Shown: positions 22,650 to 33,183, counted from the stretch's first letter. The stretch is DNA of 64,000 nt from Vitellaria paradoxa (GCA_019916065.1 JAINTL010000103.1:1-64000); one strand, 5' to 3'. The notes: generated by a model from the letters alone, not told the origin. Made by a program: numbers and translations.

Positions 22650-23350
22650 CTGGGCAAGTCTGGCTCAACATAGAAGTTATTCTGTGATTGCCGAACAGGG
22701 TATTTACCATGGTCATGCTCGTCAAGCTGCAATGGCAGATGCTCCACTGACTTATCATTCGAATCATTAAAGTCTGCGAGGTTCGCAATGGTATCCATTT
22801 GCGAGTTTTCATCCTTATCAACGTACATCTTCTGCTTGTCTCTATTGCTATAAATGGACTCAATAATAGTTTGGCTCGGGTTTCTGCCAGATTCTGTAGC
22901 CTCCTTATCCATACAATTTACTTCAGTATTGGCCAATCCAATAGAACTTCCACCTGGAAACTTGGGTGCGGCCTCCATTGCTTGTGCATTTTCTTTAAAA
23001 TTCATTAGTTCCTTCCTCAAATCTTCAATTGACTTTACCTGCTTCGTGTGACCATGAGCTTTGACTGGTGAAGGGGGAGATGATCTTGAAATTTGCAGAG
23101 GTTGAGATGTCCTCTCCTTAGAGAAGATATCTGAAGCTATGCTAGCCTCCTTAATTGTTAGTGATCCTTCAAAGTTGATGTAAGCTTGCGGTTCAACTGA
23201 TCTTCCTTTATCTTTTCCCTCATCTCGTGATGTTTCCTTGAGAGCTACTAATGAGTCACAATTCCTTGGCAGTTTGTTCCCTTCCAGTTCCAAAGTGCTC
23301 TTGTGTTGAGATTCTCGATCCGTGCGAGCATTAGAATGTAGTTCAGCCAT
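22650..23350 (-). pseudogene. LINE-1 ORF1, N-terminal part, cut off by E1
   Basis: This minus-strand frame starts at the ATG at 23350 and runs into the right end of E1 at 22649. Across the CTGGG target duplication the same frame continues at 15262 and stays open to a TAG about 65 bp before 15094. It is therefore the N-terminal part of LINE-1 ORF1. It is about 235 residues, polar, low in complexity and rich in Ser, Glu, Asp and Lys, with no domain I recognise. The only ATG-less extension runs to 23386, into inverted satellite sequence and so outside the element. Its assignment rests on frame continuity and position, not on homology. Confidence 0.78.
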
Positions 23351-23401
23351 GAATTTTAGAGAGAGAAGCTCTCGCCATTGAACCAAGTTATAGCCGTTTT
23401 T

Positions 23402-24503
23402 AAAACAGCCAAAACTTGGCGCTCAGGTGTCCGATTACAATGTTATTTGTCTTTATTTTTTGTATTTTTACGTGATCTACGAGTCCAAATTAAAAACAGC
23501 TATAACTTGGTGCTCGGGTGTCTGGTTAAAGTAATATTTTTGTTTATTTTTTGTATTTTTACGTGATCTACGCATTTAAATTTAAAACAGCCAAAACTTG
23601 GTGCTCAGGTCTGATTACAATGATATTTGTCATCATTTTTTGTATTTTTACGCGATCTACGAATCCAAATAAAAAATGACTAACTTGGCACTCGGGTGTC
23701 TGGTTAGAGTAACATTTTTGTCTATTTTTTTATTTCTATGTGATCTATGTTTTCAAATTAAAAACGGCCAAAACTTGGCGCTCGGGTGTCCGATTACAAT
23801 GATATTTGTCTTCATTTTTTGTATTTTTATGCGAACTACAAATCCAAATTAAAAACGGTTATAACTTGGCATTTGGGTGTCTGGTTAGAGCAATTATTTT
23901 GTTCATTTTTTTGTATCTTTATGTGATTTGTGTATCAAAATTAAAAATGGCTAGAACTTGGCGCATGGGTGTCCGATTATAATGACATTTGTCTTCATTT
24001 TTTTTGTTTTTTTACGCGATCTACGAATCCAAATTAAAAACGGCAATAACTTGGTGCTCGGGTGTCCAGTTGGAGTAATATTTTTTTTTCATTTTTTATA
24101 TTTTTACGTGATCTGCGCATTTAAATTAAAAACGGCTAAAACTTGCTACTCGGGTCTCCGATTACAATGATATTTGTCTTCATTTTTTTATTTTTACGCG
24201 ATCTACGAATCAAAATTAAAAATAGTTATAGCTTGGCATTTGGGTGTCTGGTTAGAGCAATATTTTTGTTCATTTTTTTGGTATTTTTATGTGATTTGTG
24301 TATCAAAATTAAAAACAGCTAGAACTTGGCGCATGGGTGTCCGATTGCAATGACTTTTGTCTTCATTTTTTATTTTTTTTACACGATCTACGAATCCAAA
24401 TTAAAAATGGCAATAACTTGGCACTCGGGTGTCCGATTGGAGTAATATTTTTTTTTTCATTTTTTATATTTTACATGATATGTGCATTTAAATTAAAAAT
24501 GGC
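23402..24503 (+). repeat. Dimeric satellite array between LINE-1 and the LINE tail
   Basis: This is the same A/B dimer in the same orientation. It ends inside the first bases of a B monomer, where the plus-strand LINE tail begins. Confidence 0.95.
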
Positions 24504-25066
24504 TTTGGTGTGTTGCTCCCTTCTCGGTGTTACTTATGTGAAGCTGCTTTGGAGACTCATTCTCATTTGTTTTTCTCTTGCTCTTATACTACACGGCTTT
24601 GGTATGAATTGCTTCGAAAGCTTGGTCTTCAATGTCCAGTCTCCTCTTGGATAGAGATTATCTCGTGGTGGGCTACTTCTTACTCGGGTAACTCACTACA
24701 ACATCTTCTTGGTAGGCTAGCTTTCACAGCTTTGGTCTATTTCATTTGGAGAGAGCGTAATGCTCGACTATTTGGCACTTCTTCTCAAGATGTGATCTCT
24801 TTGTGGAAGAATATTGAGGCTATGGTACGGATGAGAGTAATGTCTTGTAAGAGCTTCCCCCAGTCCGATTGTAATAAACACTTAGTTCAAGTTTGGGCTC
24901 TTCCAGCTTCAACCTTGAAATAAGCTTCTTTTATACTTTTGGTCACTCGGTCTGTATTTCTTTATCAAATGAGTGCAGTTTTCTGGGCGGGGGGTATGCC
25001 CCTGAGTATTTGTACATTCTCTTCATTTAATCACTAAATAATTTATTTACCTTTCAAAAAAAAAAA
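24504..25066 (+). mobile_element. 5'-truncated LINE tail, plus strand
   Basis: The piece has only the last part of ORF2 and a 3' UTR ending in a poly(A) of 11 (25056-25066). The 3' UTR carries GGGG-TATG-CCCC at 24991-25002 and ends TTATTTACCTTTC before the poly(A). The target duplication is imperfect: TAAATTAAAAATGGC on the left, and a similar stretch with a four-base difference on the right. It is a different subfamily from LINE-1 and LINE-2. Confidence 0.85.
24510..24923 (+). pseudogene. LINE ORF2 C-terminal fragment (zf-RVT)
   Basis: About 137 residues of the extreme C-terminus of a plant L1-type ORF2 are open from the truncation point to the stop. Visible landmarks are the zf-RVT end CYLCEAALETHSHLFFSC (CxxC...H...C) and the IWRERNARLF motif common to plant LINE ends. 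No reverse transcriptase motif remains. There is no ATG at the start: the frame begins at the 5' truncation of the element, which makes this a dead fragment. The closest relative in the window is the other plus-strand LINE tail at 55890-56524. Confidence 0.85.
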
Positions 25067-25091
25067 TAAATTAATTAAAAACGGCTAAAAC
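25067..25091 (+). repeat. Satellite remnant between two LINE tails
   Basis: Only about 25 bp of satellite separate the poly(A) of the plus-strand LINE from the poly(T) of LINE-2. AAAACGGCTAAAAC (25078-25091) is the left target duplication of LINE-2; the right copy (36138-36151) has one difference. Confidence 0.8.
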
Positions 25092-26076
25092 TTTTTTTTT
25101 TTTTTTTGGTAAGTAAGTATAGTTTTGGATTAATGGGAAGTTTATGCACAATATCAAGGGGGCATACCCCCGAATATCAAAATACAATAGCTATTGGATC
25201 CTCCAATTATCAAGTAAACTACGATCTACATTAGCCAACCTTACATAATCTTGTAAAAGTTTGGTCTTAACTACATGCTCAATTCTTTGCATAATGCTAG
25301 CCACGGATGAGGAGTGTCCCTTGTAGATTCTCTTGTTTCTTTCTGCCCAAGTGTGGTACACCAAGCCGATCCAAGCAAGTTTGCAAAGAGTGTGGTTGAT
25401 GTGCTTCCCCCCAAACTTTCCCATAGCCCATAAGACTTCATGCTTCCACGGTTGTGTAGGCTTAACAATGGAGCATTTGTGTAACACCCTAGCCCTCAAT
25501 TTAGCCGCAAATGGACAGGTGAAGAAGAGATGATCCATGGTTTCCATAGCATTGCAACATAGTACACAAGTAGGATCTACATCCATCCCCCAACCAATCA
25601 ATCTATCTTTTGTATTCAACCTCTCTTTGATGGCAAGCCAAAGAATGAAGCTTTGCCGTGGAATGTGTAAATTAAACCAGATTAAATGGTGCCAATTTAC
25701 CTTTTGGCTTCTTCCCCGAATAGCATTCCATGTAGCTCTTGCATTGTACACCCCGTTCCTTGAAGCTTCCCATATGAACTTGTCTTCATGGTTAACTCTC
25801 GGCTTGTATGTTGGTGGGTGCTCTATAATTATCTCCTTTAGCTCCCATGTGCACGGATAAGGCCACTTCCATTCGCCATCTTTAATGATGCGGCCAACTT
25901 TTGCTTCTTTGGAGATTCCAGCATCATAAGCTACCCGTGATCCATATTTTGGGATCAAAGGACCTAGGGGGTGCCAATTAGAGTATCATAGAGAGATTGA
26001 ATCACCTTTGCCAACTACATATTTGGATAGGGATCTGGCTTCATCTCTGAGTTTAAGTAGCTTTCTCCATGTCCAG
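25092..26076 (-). mobile_element. LINE-2: 5'-truncated LINE, split by E2 (rest at 36105-36137)
   Basis: A minus-strand relative of LINE-1 starts with a poly(A), seen as T at 25092-25107, and shares the same GGTAAGTAAGT end. It matches the LINE-1 3' region up to the words CTTTCTCCATGTCCA, where E2 interrupts it. The match resumes at 36105 and stops at 36137, which is the 5' truncation. Target duplication AAAAYGGCTAAAAC (25078-25091, 36138-36151). Confidence 0.9.
25191..25958 (-). pseudogene. LINE-2 ORF2 C-terminal fragment (zf-RVT)
   Basis: These 255 residues are homologous to the end of LINE-1 ORF2. They include the IPKYGSRVAYDAGI start, the WLAIKERLNTKDRL stretch, and a CxxC...HLFFTC zinc-binding region. 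Upstream the frame is closed by a TGA where LINE-1 has a Trp codon (about 25987), and the element then ends at its 5' truncation. No reverse transcriptase motif remains. The start codon is only the first ATG after that stop. It differs from LINE-1 at many residues, so LINE-2 is a separate insertion and not a duplication of LINE-1. Confidence 0.88.
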
Positions 26077-27811
26077 TGATTACACTTGAAAAGTGTAATT
26101 ACAAACTCCACATTTTGATACTCATTGATGCATTTAAGTAGTTAATTTCAAAGTTTTATCGTTATTTTATTATTTATAGTGTTTATTCTCTTAATTGCAG
26201 GTAAAAGGGGAAAATACATGAGATTAGCAGTGTTGAAAGTGGCTTCCGAGGAGGAAAAAATAGTCCAAAGTTCAAGATAGTTGAAGTGGTGTGCAGCTGA
26301 AGTTTCAGCTCGACACCTTGTCAGTATTTAGACCATAACTTTTCACTCACAACTCGGATTGACCTGATTCTTTTTGGGTTGGAAAGAAGACTCAAAGGGC
26401 TACAACTTTCGTGCTTTAGCCGAAGCCTGAATCGATCGTTTACGAGGTCAAAATTGCAGTGGAATTTGAGGACAGAAAGCTGTCAGAAGCAGCAAACGAG
26501 AAGCAGAACTTGAAGAACAAAGTTTCTGTGGTCCGGACCACCTGCCAAACGGTCCGGACCACAGTGTGTTATGCGCGCGCGGCTTCACTCCGTCTTTTAG
26601 GGTTTTCTTTACAACTTCTTTATAACATCTGCTACATGGCCGACCCAAGGAGCCCTAGTTTTAGTTCTACATACTTTAGGAACCTCTTTTTCATATTTTA
26701 AAATACTTTGAGAGTTTTAGAATAGCTTTTTTAGAGAGTTTTCAATTACTTGTCTTGTTTATGGAGTTGTTCGATGTTTGGTTATTCTTCGCTGCACTGC
26801 TCTTTCATTACGTAGTTTCAGAGTTGCTTGCCATGTAAGTTGACTTTCGTTTCGTTAATTTAATATATGATTTATTATTTTCTAGTGGTAGATCTAATGT
26901 TTATGCTTTCATTTCGTTTAAAATCATGCTAGAGTAGAAACCCTAGTTCTTGATTCACTGAATCAATGAAGGGTGATTCGTTATAAGTTGAGGGATGAAC
27001 GTAGATCCTTCGCATGGGTTTTGAAAACCTATGTGAAGTGATCTACAATTTTCAAATCTGATTTGTTTGTTTAGAAAACTTTTTAACTCGAATGTTTTTA
27101 TCATAAAATATTTCCAGTTTTATTTTCCATAATGAAACGTGAGTTTAAAACTGTGTATCGAGAAATTTTGGAATCTATTCACTCCTAAATCAGATTTGAA
27201 CTCGAATGTTTTTATCATAAAATATTTCCAGTTTTATTTTCCATAATGAAACGTGAGTTTAAAACTGTGTATCGAGAAATTTTGGAATGTATTGAAAATA
27301 TTTCCCAATCTATAGATCCTTTGACGTGAACTATAGATTGTATTTTAAATCATCCCTTGGCAAAATAACGAATTACCTGGAATTGTGAAAGTTGAATCAA
27401 GAACTCTTTTAAATATTATTGTCTTAAGTTAAATCACTTTTGTTTGAATTGATTGCATTGCAAGTTCTAAATTAGAATAGCTTTTAATTTGAAAATATTC
27501 AATTCCCTTTACATTTAAGTTCAGTAACTTTAAATTGCTAAGTTATTTCAAAGTAGTTTGCATTCTAGTTTAAATATCCCTTTAATTAGTTTGTTTCTTG
27601 TTTAATCCTTCAATTTGCAATTCTCTTAAATCCAATTTAATTCAATTGATATCTCAATTCACATTTAAACCTAAAATTCATATTTGAACTTAGAAACTGA
27701 AACATATAGGCTCCCTGTGGATTCGACCTCGGACTCACCGAGATTAAAACTACACCGCACACCCTTGCACTTGGGGGTTAATTAGTACTGCACACTATTC
27801 ACGAGCGGTCA
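26077..27811 (+). repeat. E2 5' LTR
   Basis: It runs from TGATTACACTTG to CACGAGCGGTCA. Its first bases form a nine-pair hairpin, ATTACACTT-GAA-AAGTGTAAT. An internal direct repeat of about 90 bp recurs at 114-bp spacing (27085 and 27199) and is also in the 3' LTR. The U5 part carries CCCTGTGGATTCGACC and a mini-hairpin at 27770-27787. Confidence 0.96.
26526..26626 (+). promoter_or_regulatory. E2 LTR promoter: dyads, telobox, TATA box
   Basis: CTGTGGTCCGGACC (26526-26539) and GGTCCGGACCACAG (26551-26564) are inverted partners, and each also contains the palindrome GGTCCGGACC. TTTTAGGGTTTT and then CTTTATAAC (26618-26626) follow. The dyad-to-TATA distance of about 55 bp matches E1. Confidence 0.6.
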
Positions 27812-27817
27812 AGTTTT

Positions 27818-27835
27818 TGGCGCCGTTGCCGGGGA
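27818..27835 (+). other. E2 primer-binding site (tRNA-Asp)
   Basis: TGGCGCCGTTGCCGGGGA, identical to E1 and E4, six bases after the LTR. Confidence 0.93.
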
Positions 27836-27917
27836 GCCAAATTTTAGTTTTTAGGTTGTTTTCATTTTTAAGTTAATTTCTTTTTCTAAAAAAAAATAAA
27901 TAAATAAAATAAAATTT

Positions 27918-29492
27918 TTGAACATGGATTATTTTCCTTATAATTCTGGTTCACCAGACACCATTCATGCACTCATGAGTTATTTAGGCAGCATTTATGG
28001 AATTGAATTTTGCCTAGAAACTTTTTCTATGCTACCTAAATTTTATGGACTTCAACATGAGGACCCTAGAGTTCATTTGGAACGTTTTGAGTCAGTTTGT
28101 TTCTATTGCACGAGTGGTTACATAGATAACACATTTAAGTATAATTTTTTCCCGTTATCATTATGTGGAGTAGCCGATGATTGGTGTCGTGCCGTTACTT
28201 GGTCCATTAATATTTGGGAAGAGTTACAAAATGATTTTATTGCAAATTTTCTCCCCAATTTTCAAAACTTCACTTTCCGCTTTCAAATTAGAAGTTTTTG
28301 TTTTAAGAAGGGTGAAGTATTTTATAAATGCTGGGAGAGATTTAAAAACCTTTTAGAAACTTTCCGAAATCATGGACTAGATTTAGGGTACATTCTAGGC
28401 ATATTCTACAATGCTCTACCTTGTGAGTTACACTGAGCATTTGATAAAAGTTTGGGTAAGGAATTTCTTGACCTTACCCCAGAAGAAGCATGGTCATTTT
28501 TTGAATTTTTCTATGAACACACCAAGCCACGAGAAAAACTTGAACCTAGTTTTGAACCTGATTCACTTGAAAGCCACATTGACCCTTTCCCACATCCTCC
28601 TACTTCACTTGATTCTCATGATCGATCCTTAGAAAATGGAGTAGGAGTTGAGCCTGATTACTTGGATATTGCATGTCCCAACTCCACTCTACTTACCGAG
28701 GGCCAGTCTGAGGAACCCCTAGATCATTGGCTTACTGAATCTAGCAATACACAAGTTGAGTCACTCTGCAAGCAAACTCAACATAGGGAAGAAGTTAACT
28801 TAAAAGTAGATTCTAGTGCACATGAGACTTCCACACATATTGACTCTACATTAGATGATACATTGTTCGAGTCCACAGCATGTCCTTATATTTGTCCACG
28901 CACTGAAGCTGAAATAGCTGAATCTAGGCCCTTTTTGTTACTTGCACGAGAAAATTCTAATTCAAAAACCCTAGACTTTGAGTGGAGTGACTATTCTGAT
29001 AATGGTTGCGATAATGAAGGGAATGAGCCCTTTGACTTGTTCCCACCAAACTCTAACGTGCACGAGACTTCATCTGTTGAGAGTCTAGAGGACATGCCAA
29101 CCAACACCACCACAGAGCTTGAAGCTCATCCCACCCTAACAACTCAGATGACCTTGGAATGTCCTAAGACTTATTCTAAGAGCTTTAATGCCAGAGGTTC
29201 AGAGGAACACACTGTTAAGCCAGTCACTTTAGTTTCATCATGTGCCACTATACCACTCACTGAGACCACTTCTGATATATCTTTTCCTGTTGGGGCTAGT
29301 ACACTTGATGACTTACTTGTTGAGACCCCTATATTTGAGTGGAAGTATGATTCTAATTATGGTTGGGTTCCTACTTCAATTACACAGGACCCACATGAGA
29401 GTGAATTTTCTTTATCATCCTTTGAGAGTTCGATAGACAAGCCTAAGAGTGAGAGTGGTGCACAACTCTCATCTTTTTTTTTTTTTTTTTTT
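27918..29492 (+). pseudogene. E2 gag-like gene, first part (one nonsense codon)
   Basis: From the ATG at 27918 the frame encodes a retrotransposon gag domain. Motifs include a FYGLQHEDPRVHLERFE stretch, FFPLSLCGVADDW, and EVFYKCWERFKNLLE, matching the gag domain of E4 in layout. A TGA at 28434-28436 interrupts it. The inverted copy at 30313-31539 has an Arg codon (CGA) there, so this is a C-to-T change. The frame then continues for over 340 residues of acidic, Ser/Thr-rich tail and stops making sense at a run of 19 T (29474-29492), where the inserted block begins. The collinear C-terminus resumes at 31540. There is no zinc knuckle or protease, so the product is a capsid-like protein only. Confidence 0.85.
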
Positions 29493-29527
29493 GAAAAAAA
29501 ATTAAATTTAAAAAAAAAAAAATTTAA
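29493..29527. repeat. A-rich junction in E2
   Basis: These A/T-only junction bases between the poly(T) end of the first gag arm and the LTR fragment match neither neighbour. They could be filler or an assembly problem. Confidence 0.5.
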
Positions 29528-30312
29528 AGTGTAATTACAAACTCCACATTTTAATACTCATTGATGCATTTAAGTAGTTAATTTCAAAGTTTTATTGTTA
29601 TTTTATTATTTATAGTGTTTATTCTCTTAATTGCAGGTAAAAGGGGAAAATACATGAGATTAGCAGTGTTGAAAGTGGCTTCCGAGGAGGAAAAAATAGT
29701 CCAAAGTTCAAGATAGTTGAAGTGGTGTGCAGCTGAAGTTCCAGCTCAACACCTTGTCAGTATTTAGACCATAACTTTTCACTCACAACTCGGATTGACC
29801 TGATTCTTTTTGGGTTGGAAAGAAGACTCAAAGGGCTACAACTTTCGTGCTTTAGCCGAAGCCTTAATCGATCGTTTGCGAGGTCAAAATCGCAGTGGAA
29901 TTTGAGGACAGAAAGCTGTCAGAAGCAGCAAACGAGAAGCAGAACTTGAAGAACAAAGTTTCTGTGGTCCGGACCACCTGCCAAACGGTCCGGACCACAG
30001 TGTGTTATGCGCGCGCGGCTTCACTCCGTCTTTTAGGGTTTTCTTTACAACTTCTTTATAACATCTGCTACATGGCCGACCCAAGGAGCCCTAGTTTTAG
30101 TTCTACATACTTTAGGAACCTCTTTTTCATATTTTAAAATACTTTGAGAGTTTTAGAATAGCTTTTTTAGAGAGTTTTCAATTACTTGTCTTGTTTATGG
30201 AGTTGTTCGATGTTTGGTTATTCTTCGCTGCACTGCTCTTTCATTACGTAGTTTCAGAGTTGCTTGCCATGTAAGTTGACTTTCGTTTCGTTAATTTAAT
30301 ATATGATTTATT
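29528..30312 (+). repeat. Internal LTR fragment in E2
   Basis: It matches about the first 800 bp of the E2 LTR in plus orientation, starting at GTGTAATTAC inside the terminal hairpin and stopping at GATTTATTA. It includes the promoter dyads (about 29962-30000) and TATA box (about 30055). Some of its variants match the 3' LTR rather than the 5' LTR. Transcription from it would run into the inverted gag copy. Confidence 0.92.
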
Positions 30313-31539
30313 AAAAAAAAAAAAAAAGATGAGAGTTATGCACCACTCTCACTCTTAGGCTTGTCTATTGAACTCTCAAAGGATGATAAAGAAAATTCAC
30401 TCTCATGTGGGTCCTGTGTAATTGAAGTAGGAACCCAACCATAATTAGAATCATACTTCCACTCAAATATAGGGGTCTCAACAGGTAAGTCATCAAGTGT
30501 ACTAGCCCCAACAGGAAAAGATATATCAGAAGTGGTCTCAGTGAGTGGTATAGTGGCACATGATGAAACTAAAGTGACTGGCTTAACAGTGTATTCCTCT
30601 GAACCTCTGGCATTAAAGCTCTTAGAATAAGTCTTAGGACTTTCCAAGGTCATCTGAGTTGTTAGGGTGGGATGAGCTTCAAGCTCTGTGGTGGTGTTGG
30701 TTGGCATGTCCTCTAGACTCTCAACAGATGAAGTCTCGTGCACGTTAGAGTTTGGTGGGAACGAGTCAAAGGGCTCATTCCCTTCATTATCGCAACCATT
30801 ATCAGAATAGTCACTCCACTCAAAGTCTAGGGTTTTTGAATTAGAATTTTCTCGTGCAAGTAACAAAAAGGGCCTAGATTCAGCTATTTCAGCTTCAGTG
30901 CGTGGACGAATATAAGGACATGCTGTGGACTCGAACAATGTATCATCTAATGTAGAGTCAATATGTGTGGAAGTCTCATGTGCACTAGAATCTACTTTTA
31001 AGTTAACTTCTTCCTTATGTTGAGTTTGCTTGCAGAGTGACTCAACTTGTGTATTGCTAGATTCAGTAAGCCAATGATCTAGGGGTTCTTCAGACTGGCC
31101 CTCGGTAAGTAGAGTGGAGTTGGGACATGCAATATCCAAGTAATCAGTCTCAACTCCTACTCCATTTTCTAAGGATCGATCATGAGAATCAAGTGAAGTA
31201 GGAGGATGTGGGAAAGGGTCAATGTGGCTTTCAAGTGAATGAGGTTCAAAACTAGGTTCAAGTTTTTCTTGTGGCTTGGTGTGTTCATAGAAAAATTCAA
31301 AAAATGACCATGCTTCTTCTGGGGTAAGGTCAAGAAATTCCTTACCCAAACTTTTATCAAATGCTCGGTGTAACTCACAAGGTAGAGCATTGTAGAATAT
31401 GCCTAGAATGTACCCTAAATCTAGTCCATGATTTGGGAAAGTTTCTAAAAGGTTTTTAAATCTCTCCCAGCATTTATAAAATACTTCATCCTTCTTAAAA
31501 CAAAAACTTCTAATTTGAAAGCGGAAAGTGAAGTTTTGA
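30313..31539 (-). pseudogene. Inverted partial copy of E2 gag
   Basis: This minus-strand copy of 28262-29492 begins with a run of 15 A that pairs with the T-run of the forward arm. The open frame of about 400 residues reads from inside the gag domain (QNFTFRFQIRSFCFKK) to the acidic tail without the nonsense codon found in the forward arm. It has no native start: the first few residues come from the junction. Arm identity is high, with only scattered substitutions. In a plus-strand transcript the two arms would pair into a hairpin of about 1.23 kb with an 820-bp loop. Confidence 0.92.
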
Positions 31540-31873
31540 TGTCGCCCCAACTAGGAATCTTACTGAGGGAACTGAACATGTTTTGACTAAGACTGACCAC
31601 ACATTTAGGGAAGTGGTGGAGACCAAAAAAATAGTTTGCATTGACTTTTTAGGTGTCGAGGGGATACTAGAAAACCCACAACTACATTCCATGTTCACAT
31701 ATGCAAATAAATTTGGGTCATATTTGGGATTCAAGGATTCCCACAAGGCCATGCATTTTCTAGTGTTTTCTGCACTAGGAGCACACTCATTTTCAGTACC
31801 TCTTGGGCCCAAGGAGAATATTTCATTCCTAAAGCCATTTGGTAAGGCTTGGGAGAGATTAGGAGTTGGATAG
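31540..31873 (+). pseudogene. E2 gag-like gene, C-terminal part
   Basis: This is the plus-strand continuation of gag beyond the inserted block. It is collinear with the last part of E1 gag: an IDFLGVEGILE unit (one copy, against three in E1), a proline-rich stretch, and a C-terminus ending FGKAWERLGVG, which matches the E1 end. The stop lies at 31871-31873. Because E1 reads through the same region without interruption, the block at 29474-31539 is an insertion and the gene was once continuous. No domain is recognised in this tail. Confidence 0.8.
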
Positions 31874-32364
31874 TATGTTTTGGCATTAACCCTTGTATAT
31901 TAGTAGATTACATTTTATTTACTTATTTATTTATTTTAGTTTTCTTTCTGCCTAGATTAAATTTTAATTTTCTTTTAGTTTACTTTTATTTGTTTATTCT
32001 AACATTTTATCTCGTAGAAGTTTTATTTTTTTCTTTTAGTACAATTTAATTCAAAGGAATAAACTGCTCAAGTTCTTTTCTTTTCTTCAAATAAGGAAGC
32101 TCTTGAGGTAATATCCTTCCTCTCCCTTTTATTTAGTTTTGCACTTCTAATTGGTACTTCACATACATAATTGTTCTTGTTGGGAGTGCTGTAGAATCTA
32201 AGTTGAGGGGATGTATTGGGTGATGCCTTAAGTGGCTTGAATAATGGGTGCATGCTTGGTTTAATTTGTGCTTTGTTCTTATTTGTGCCTTTGCTGTTAT
32301 TGTTTCATGCTCATCATCATGCTCATTATTGCACACTACAGACCCACATATGCATCATGGTTCT

Positions 32365-32400
32365 CACATTGAGGACAATGTGAATTTTAAGTTGGGGGGT
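32365..32400 (+). other. E2 internal stem-loop plus polypurine-like tract
   Basis: The hairpin CACATTG-AGGA-CAATGTG (32365-32382) is followed by AAGTTGGGGGGT (32389-32400), as in E1 and E4. Confidence 0.55.
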
Positions 32401-33183
32401 AGGGTTCGCATGATGACCTTTTGTGCCAAAATTGTAAAAATTTAAAATTTTTTGAGCATCTTTAAGCATAAATACATGAATTTAGCACATTTGTACCTAC
32501 ATGTCATCCTTTCTTTCTGGTTTGGTCGATTGTGGAATTAAGTGAGAAAGTGATGAATGAGTTTTGTTCAAGCTTTAATAGGAAACTTAGTTCAAGTTGA
32601 TTGTATAATGACCTTGTGCATCTTTGACTATCAATAGAAGAGTTTATGTGCTTAGGAGTTGATTTTCTTTAACATTGGTTAATTGAGCATTCTTGGACGA
32701 GGTAGAGACTTATACCCCTTAATGGTGAGCTTTTGAGCCTATTATTCTTTTCTTGAGGGGTTGCACATAATCACAGCTCTTTTATTCTTCACTTTGGTTT
32801 CCAATGCACCAATTGCATCACACACACTTGCATTAGTTTCACTTGGCATATTATGAGTTGTTGCAAGCTTTGAACATGATGCTAGGCCATCTTTGCTATT
32901 GTTGGGCCTCTTTATCTTTTCTTGGTTATGAATTATCCTAGGAACCAACTTGAAGCCTTTTAAATAAAGTGTGTGACATATTTATATATATTTTTCTTGG
33001 TTCTCACCTCATATATTATCCCTTAGCCTTATTCACACACTTTTAGCCTTACCCTTACATGTCTTGGATTGTGAAAGCGCCTTAATGTCAATGATGTGAA
33101 TGGGGGTTGGGAATGAAAATTTTTAAGAGCATATTGAGAGGAAATATTGGGTGGAGAATCTAGCTGATGTATTTTCATTATTT

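Larger units (their letters stand above)
10011..23401 (-). mobile_element. LINE-1: nearly full-length plant L1-clade retrotransposon, split by LTR element E1
   Basis: Read on the minus strand, the element runs from about 23382 down to a short poly(A), seen as nine T at 10011-10019. It is interrupted by E1 between 15262 and 22650. The target duplication AAAACAGCCAAAAC lies at 9997-10010 and 23402-23415. ORF1 (N-terminal part, plant LINE domain, zinc knuckle) precedes ORF2 (endonuclease, reverse transcriptase, zf-RVT). The coding damage I can see is one TAG and one frameshift in ORF1, one TAG in ORF2, and the E1 insertion, so the copy is young. The 5' junction carries a 21-bp stretch of satellite in inverted orientation (23383-23403). 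The 3' end has a G5/C5 hairpin shared with the other LINEs in the window. Confidence 0.93.

Noticed and set aside
22516..22863. Minus-strand frame of 115 codons
   Set aside because: It crosses the E1/LINE-1 junction, so it is not a pre-existing gene. The real LINE-1 frame there is 22650-23350.
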